A stretch of 20,000 nt of DNA, taken from assembly GCA_012295275.1 (NCBI GenBank), contig CM022675.1, positions 8,992,693-9,012,692 of the forward strand. Reading direction: 5' to 3'. Both the position numbers and the translations under genes were made by a program. Within the stretch, counting starts at the first letter, position 1, and the number at the start of each line of letters is the position of its first letter. A model generated the notes under the pieces. The model was not told where the DNA came from, ran no database searches, and saw only the letters and a program-made list of their open reading frames with translations. Shown in pieces: positions 1-20,000 of the stretch. This stretch comes from Chrysomallon squamiferum (Eukaryota; Mollusca; Gastropoda; Neomphalida; Peltospiridae).

Positions 1-347
1 TTTCTGGAGAATTAAATAATTTCAGAAAATGCACAATCAGGAATGAGAAAAGCTTTTCTGACTTCCATATTTCTTTTTATTCTCTCTCAAATAATGTTCT
101 TTCAAGTATTTGAATTATCTCCCCATTTTTTTTTTTTTTTTTTTTTTTTTTATTTTTTTTTTTTTTTGTGGGGGGAGTGTGATTTGCTCATGCTGAATTT
201 TAAAAAATGTTAATTTTATTTTTTGAAAAAGCTCAACAGTCAGTGAAGGCATTTTTGATTGTCTTCCCTTGGAAGTGCACTACGACTGCATCCTGAGGTA
301 ACTTCACCACACAACAGCACCGCCATTTTTTAAAATTTACCTTACTT

Positions 348-479
348 CGTAAACTGATCAACAGTTTACAACTGGTAAGAACTGCATAAATTACCTCCCT
401 TTGGTGCCATTTTTTTTCTTTTTCAATATTGCACATTGAGTTTTTTTTCTAACCAAACCGAATGTATTATTTAGCATTT

Positions 480-510
<31 letters not shown>

Positions 511-630
511 TTTTCAAAACTGATCAACAGCTTTTAATATGAGAACAGGCATTTAATGCCCAAAATGAATATTTTGTTTGGCTTTAAATTAATAAAAATC
601 TGCATAAAGTTACTTCCCTTTGATGCTTGC
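348..630. repeat. Diverged duplication with AAACTGATCAACAG and TCCCTTT motif
   Basis: AAACTGATCAACAG occurs at 351 and 517, and CTGCATAAA(G)TTACxTCCCTTTG at about 382 and 600. The second copy is split by about 50 extra bases. The TCCCTTT part is a dispersed motif (also at 19343). Confidence 0.7.
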
Positions 631-1038
631 TTTTGTATTCCTTTGTAAATCATTCCAAAGTAAGTGTAGGCACCAACAGTTTTTTATTTATTTCTTTTTT
701 ATTATTATTTTTTTATGCTGCATTTAACCCTGTGATTAACATGATGTTTTTAATGATAGCTGCACATTTGTAGAATGTGATTTAAAATTTAATTTTGATT
801 TTTGTTATCTGATATTACAACTTACTATTTCACAGTTGAAAGGTCTATACAGTTCATCTTTTGATTCTTGTACATAGACTGACTGAGTCAAAAAAAAAAA
901 AAAAAAAAAAAAAAAAAGAAAAAGAAGATAATAAGTTATAATAATAATATTTATCCTCAAGACAAGATTGGGGAATGCTTTTGATAATTAGGAGGAAATA
1001 CCAACAGATATTTTGTTTTAATTTTTCTTACAGCAATT

Positions 1039-1131
1039 TTGGCTAACTGATTAAAATGTTCCGTCATTGTTGGCTAAATATTTGAATGCTCTGTCATTTT
1101 TGGCTTAATGTTCAATGCACTAGTATAATTT
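1039..1131. repeat. Three-copy ~31-bp degenerate repeat (TTGGCTAA)
   Basis: TTGGCTAA/TTGGCTTA starts at about 1039, 1070 and 1100, each followed by an AATG(T/C)TC-like phrase and, in the first two, GTCATTxTT. Confidence 0.65.
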
Positions 1132-1374
1132 TTAGCCAGATATTCTAATTTTGGGCCAAAAAGTTAAAAGCTTTGATGTTAATTTTGTTCTTATCTGACA
1201 TTTTTTGGATTAAAAAAAAACATCCATACTGTTTTTTTTTTTTTTTTTCTTTTGTCTTTTTCTTTTCTTTCACTTCAATAACATTCTTTTCTTTTTTTTC
1301 ATCTGTACAATTTCTTTTACTTTTTTAACATTTCTGTTTTTGGATACACTGTTGCTAAGAAACAAGTTGCAGTG

Positions 1375-1515
1375 TTCAACCAATCAACAACTCCCAGTCT
1401 TTTACCCATTCAGTTTTCACAGTCTTTTAGCAAATCAGCTTTCAGCATCATTCAGCCAATCAGATTAGTCTTGTTCAGCCAATCCACTTACAGCATCATA
1501 TAACCAATCAGATGT
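1375..1515. repeat. ~25-bp degenerate repeat with CCAATCAG
   Basis: CCAATC or CAAATCAG recurs at about 1380, 1430, 1456, 1479 and 1504, often preceded by CAGCATCATTCAG or TTCAG; another CCAATCAG is at 1656. Confidence 0.75.
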
Positions 1516-2172
1516 TTTCTTTCTAATTTTTAATACATTAAGTTCAAATCATATTTACATTGTTAATATTTCTTGCCATTTTCAGCCGTATATCACAATC
1601 CACATACAGAACTCTTTTCTAGATAGTAATATTTCTTCCACTTCCTCTTTCCCAGCCAATCAGCATACAGTGAAAATAAATACTATTTTCCAGACAGTTA
1701 TTATAATGAGCACATAAATAAAATTATTATGCAATTTGATATGGACTAGTAGAGAATTTTTTCAACTGGCCGTTAAACCATTGAGCATTTTCAAATTTTT
1801 ATTAAACTTTTTATTTTTTGGCCCAATCTAAATAATTTCTGCAGAATTATTTGATAAACATTTTTATCATTTTTTTTTTTGGAAATGAAGAATTCATGGA
1901 CATTTTGAAGGTACTTAAGTTGATAACAACAAACTTTATGCCAAAATTGCACAGATATGTTTTTCAATAATAGAAATACTTTCTGTGATGACACAAGTAT
2001 TTTCTTCTTTTTCCTCCGAAAGAAAACTTCAGAAGTTATTATCATCATTTTAAACTTCACAATATACAGATAGATTTCATAATGTTTTGATAAAATGGAT
2101 TTCAGTGATCACTGACATCTTTTGGAGTTCTGAAGACATTTTTTTCACTAGTTGAAATTTGACTGATCGCTT

Positions 2173-2425
2173 GAATTTCATTGGTTAACAACTCTTTTTG
2201 AAGTAGTACATAAATTAATTTCATTAGTAAAAATTATCCTGAATTTGTCTGTATGAAATTTATTGGTTAAAATTCTCCTCAAGTTCATTCAAAACGAATT
2301 TCACTGTTTAAATTCTCTTGGATTTCTGTAAGAATAAATTTCATTGGTTAAACTGTTTTTAATTTCTACCAGAACGAATTTCATTGGTTGAATACCTGTC
2401 AGAATGAATTTCATTGGTCTATGAG
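2173..2425. repeat. ~40-bp degenerate tandem repeat (GAATTTCATTGGTT)
   Basis: Seven copies of GAATTTCATTGGTT or variants start at about 2173, 2216, 2255, 2296, 2336, 2376 and 2406, spacing mostly 38-43 bp. Confidence 0.85.
2259..2264 (-). promoter_or_regulatory. Candidate polyadenylation signal AATAAA
   Basis: First AATAAA found downstream of the stop on the sense strand, about 880 bases away. Chance occurrence is likely in this composition, and it lies inside a tandem repeat. Confidence 0.2.
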
Positions 2426-2718
2426 ACATCGTGGCAATTTTTGATTGATCAGTTTATAAATGACTTTCATAAGCTGCAGTGAAGAATAACCTGTAAAAAA
2501 AAAAACAGTAACAGAAATAAATGTTTATGTACGTGCACAGTACACAGACAATACATTTCTATGTCTCTCTCTTTCAGATGTCTTTCAATTATATTTCTGT
2601 CTCTTTCTTTCTATTAAATTTCTCTTAGTTTATCTTTTCACCTCCATTTTTCATTTTCTGTCTCACTGTAGTTATTATCAAACTACTTCATTCCTTCATT
2701 CCCATTTTTATATCTGTC

Positions 2719-3110
<392 letters not shown>

Positions 3111-3145
3111 GATGTATGTGTCTTACCAAGTAAAAGTAACTGTTG

Positions 3146-18852
<15,707 letters not shown>

Positions 18853-19073
18853 CTGTGATGGACAGGATATAAAATTATTAATAAATTTATTAATTATAAT
18901 TTATTTTATTATCTATCTTAACATATTAATGTTTAGTTCAATAGTTTATTTCCAGTCATGCTGTTTGTGTTATCAGTGCTTTAAATGTAATTATTTAATT
19001 AAAAATACTTTATTATATGATTTTTTTATTGTATTTTATTTACAATTTATTTATTTATTTATTTATAACATTA

Positions 19074-19121
<48 letters not shown>

Positions 19122-19990
19122 AAAAAAATTCTAATTAGCTTTGTCTGAAATGTGTTTTCTTTCTGATATTTTATTCTATTTTATTTTATTATCTTTTTTC
19201 TAATTAAAAACAATACCTTTTGAATTAGGACATTTTATATATATATACAAACAGAAACAGAAATAGAAAGAAAGAAAAACAAAGAGAGAGAGAGAAAGTT
19301 TATGTTAGAGAAAAAGCAGGTAAGAATATCCTAACTTTCCACAAGTTATTTCCCTTTAACTATTACAATGTTTGGAAATATAATTTTAATTTTATATATA
19401 TATATACATAATTACATACATACACATACACACACACACATATATACATATATATACATATATTATTATTATTATTATTATTTTAATTATTATTATTATT
19501 ATTATTATTATTTTAAAACTTTTTGATAGTTATTGTAAAATGCTGAAAACATTAACATAAAAAGAAATATTTGAAAACAAATAACAAAAAATGGGGAATA
19601 CTAGCAGGCAACAACACCATTAAGATACACAGGATAAAAATATTTGTAAAAATATTTAAACTCTCATACAAAATGCGGTAACAGAAATAAACACTTATAA
19701 AATAGTCAATGTTAATTTATTCATTTTAAAATCTGTAAACTAACTGTCAGTCATAATTTAAATAACTTCTTAATAAAATTAAAATCATCACAAACATTTT
19801 TTTTTAAATTTATTACTGGTGAGATAAAAAAATGAAATTAAAAATAAAAATAGAAATATTTAATATTATAATAAAATAAAAGGTTTATTTAAAGTCATAT
19901 AAAGATTAACTTTCAAAAGATTCTGGATTTGAAAAAATTAAATAATAATAATAATTTTGTATTTTTATAACATATTATATTTGCCCCTAC
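18853..19990. other. Intron upstream of exon 1, no gene seen
   Basis: AT-rich sequence with ATT runs at about 19078-19119 and 19461-19512, a TA/CA-rich stretch near 19390-19460, a short GA run near 19281-19300, and one copy of the CCCTTT-core motif at 19343-19360. I found no further coding exon. Confidence 0.6.
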
Positions 19991-20000
19991 CTACATATGG
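19991..20000 (-). CDS. Possible 3' edge of the preceding coding exon
   Basis: On the minus strand the last bases read CCATATGTAG followed by GTAGGGGC, a possible splice donor. An exon ending here would leave one G, the phase exon 1 needs (G+GT = Gly), giving P-Y-V-G-S-A. Only 10 bases are visible, so this could be chance. Confidence 0.2.

Noticed and set aside
233-436. 67-residue minus-strand open frame as a small gene
   Set aside because: No recognisable domain, lies in dispersed repeat text beyond the DGK stop; same judgement for 1791-2060.

Overview
The window is eukaryotic, AT-rich and dominated by introns. I read one multi-exon gene on the minus strand: 22 coding exons that join into one uninterrupted 771-residue frame ending in a stop codon at 3146-3148. 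It encodes a type I (calcium-regulated) diacylglycerol kinase, most like animal DGK-beta/gamma. The N-terminus lies beyond position 20000, apart from a doubtful exon edge at 19991-20000. Protein positions below count the serine after the split codon at the start of exon 1 as residue 1. Exon and intron numbers follow transcription within this window.

The organism is probably an invertebrate animal. Short introns (about 250-1400 bp), abundant dinucleotide and AAT/ATT repeats, and three copies of a CAAAGGGARRTAA-type motif that I associate with mollusc genomes suggest a mollusc. The species is not determined.

Layout, right to left. 18853-20000 is the intron before exon 1. Exons 1-2 (18852-17910) encode a serine-rich linker and the helix before the EF-hands. 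Exons 3-5 (17486-16303) encode two canonical EF-hands. Exons 6-7 and 8-9 (15707-13066) encode two C1 zinc fingers. Exons 10-11 encode a Ser/Pro linker. Exons 12-16 encode the catalytic domain, with GGDGT and [10 protein letters not shown]. Exons 16-22 encode the accessory domain and a basic C-terminus. From 3145 down to 1 lie the 3' UTR and downstream sequence, which is repeat-rich and shows no convincing second gene.

All introns fit GT-AG except intron 19, which fits GC-AG: the frame and homology at the Q/D junction leave no GT alternative that I can see.

The most unusual feature is in the introns. At two exons (8 and 16), and perhaps a third (18), degenerate copies of the exon-intron boundary, including part of the exon's coding sequence, are tandemly repeated in the neighbouring intron. 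Intron 10 holds a minisatellite of about 38 units of 31 bp, and intron 6 holds a smaller array of related monomers. An 80-bp array runs up to the exon 9 splice donor. I see no prokaryotic system, CRISPR array, RNA gene or intact transposon.
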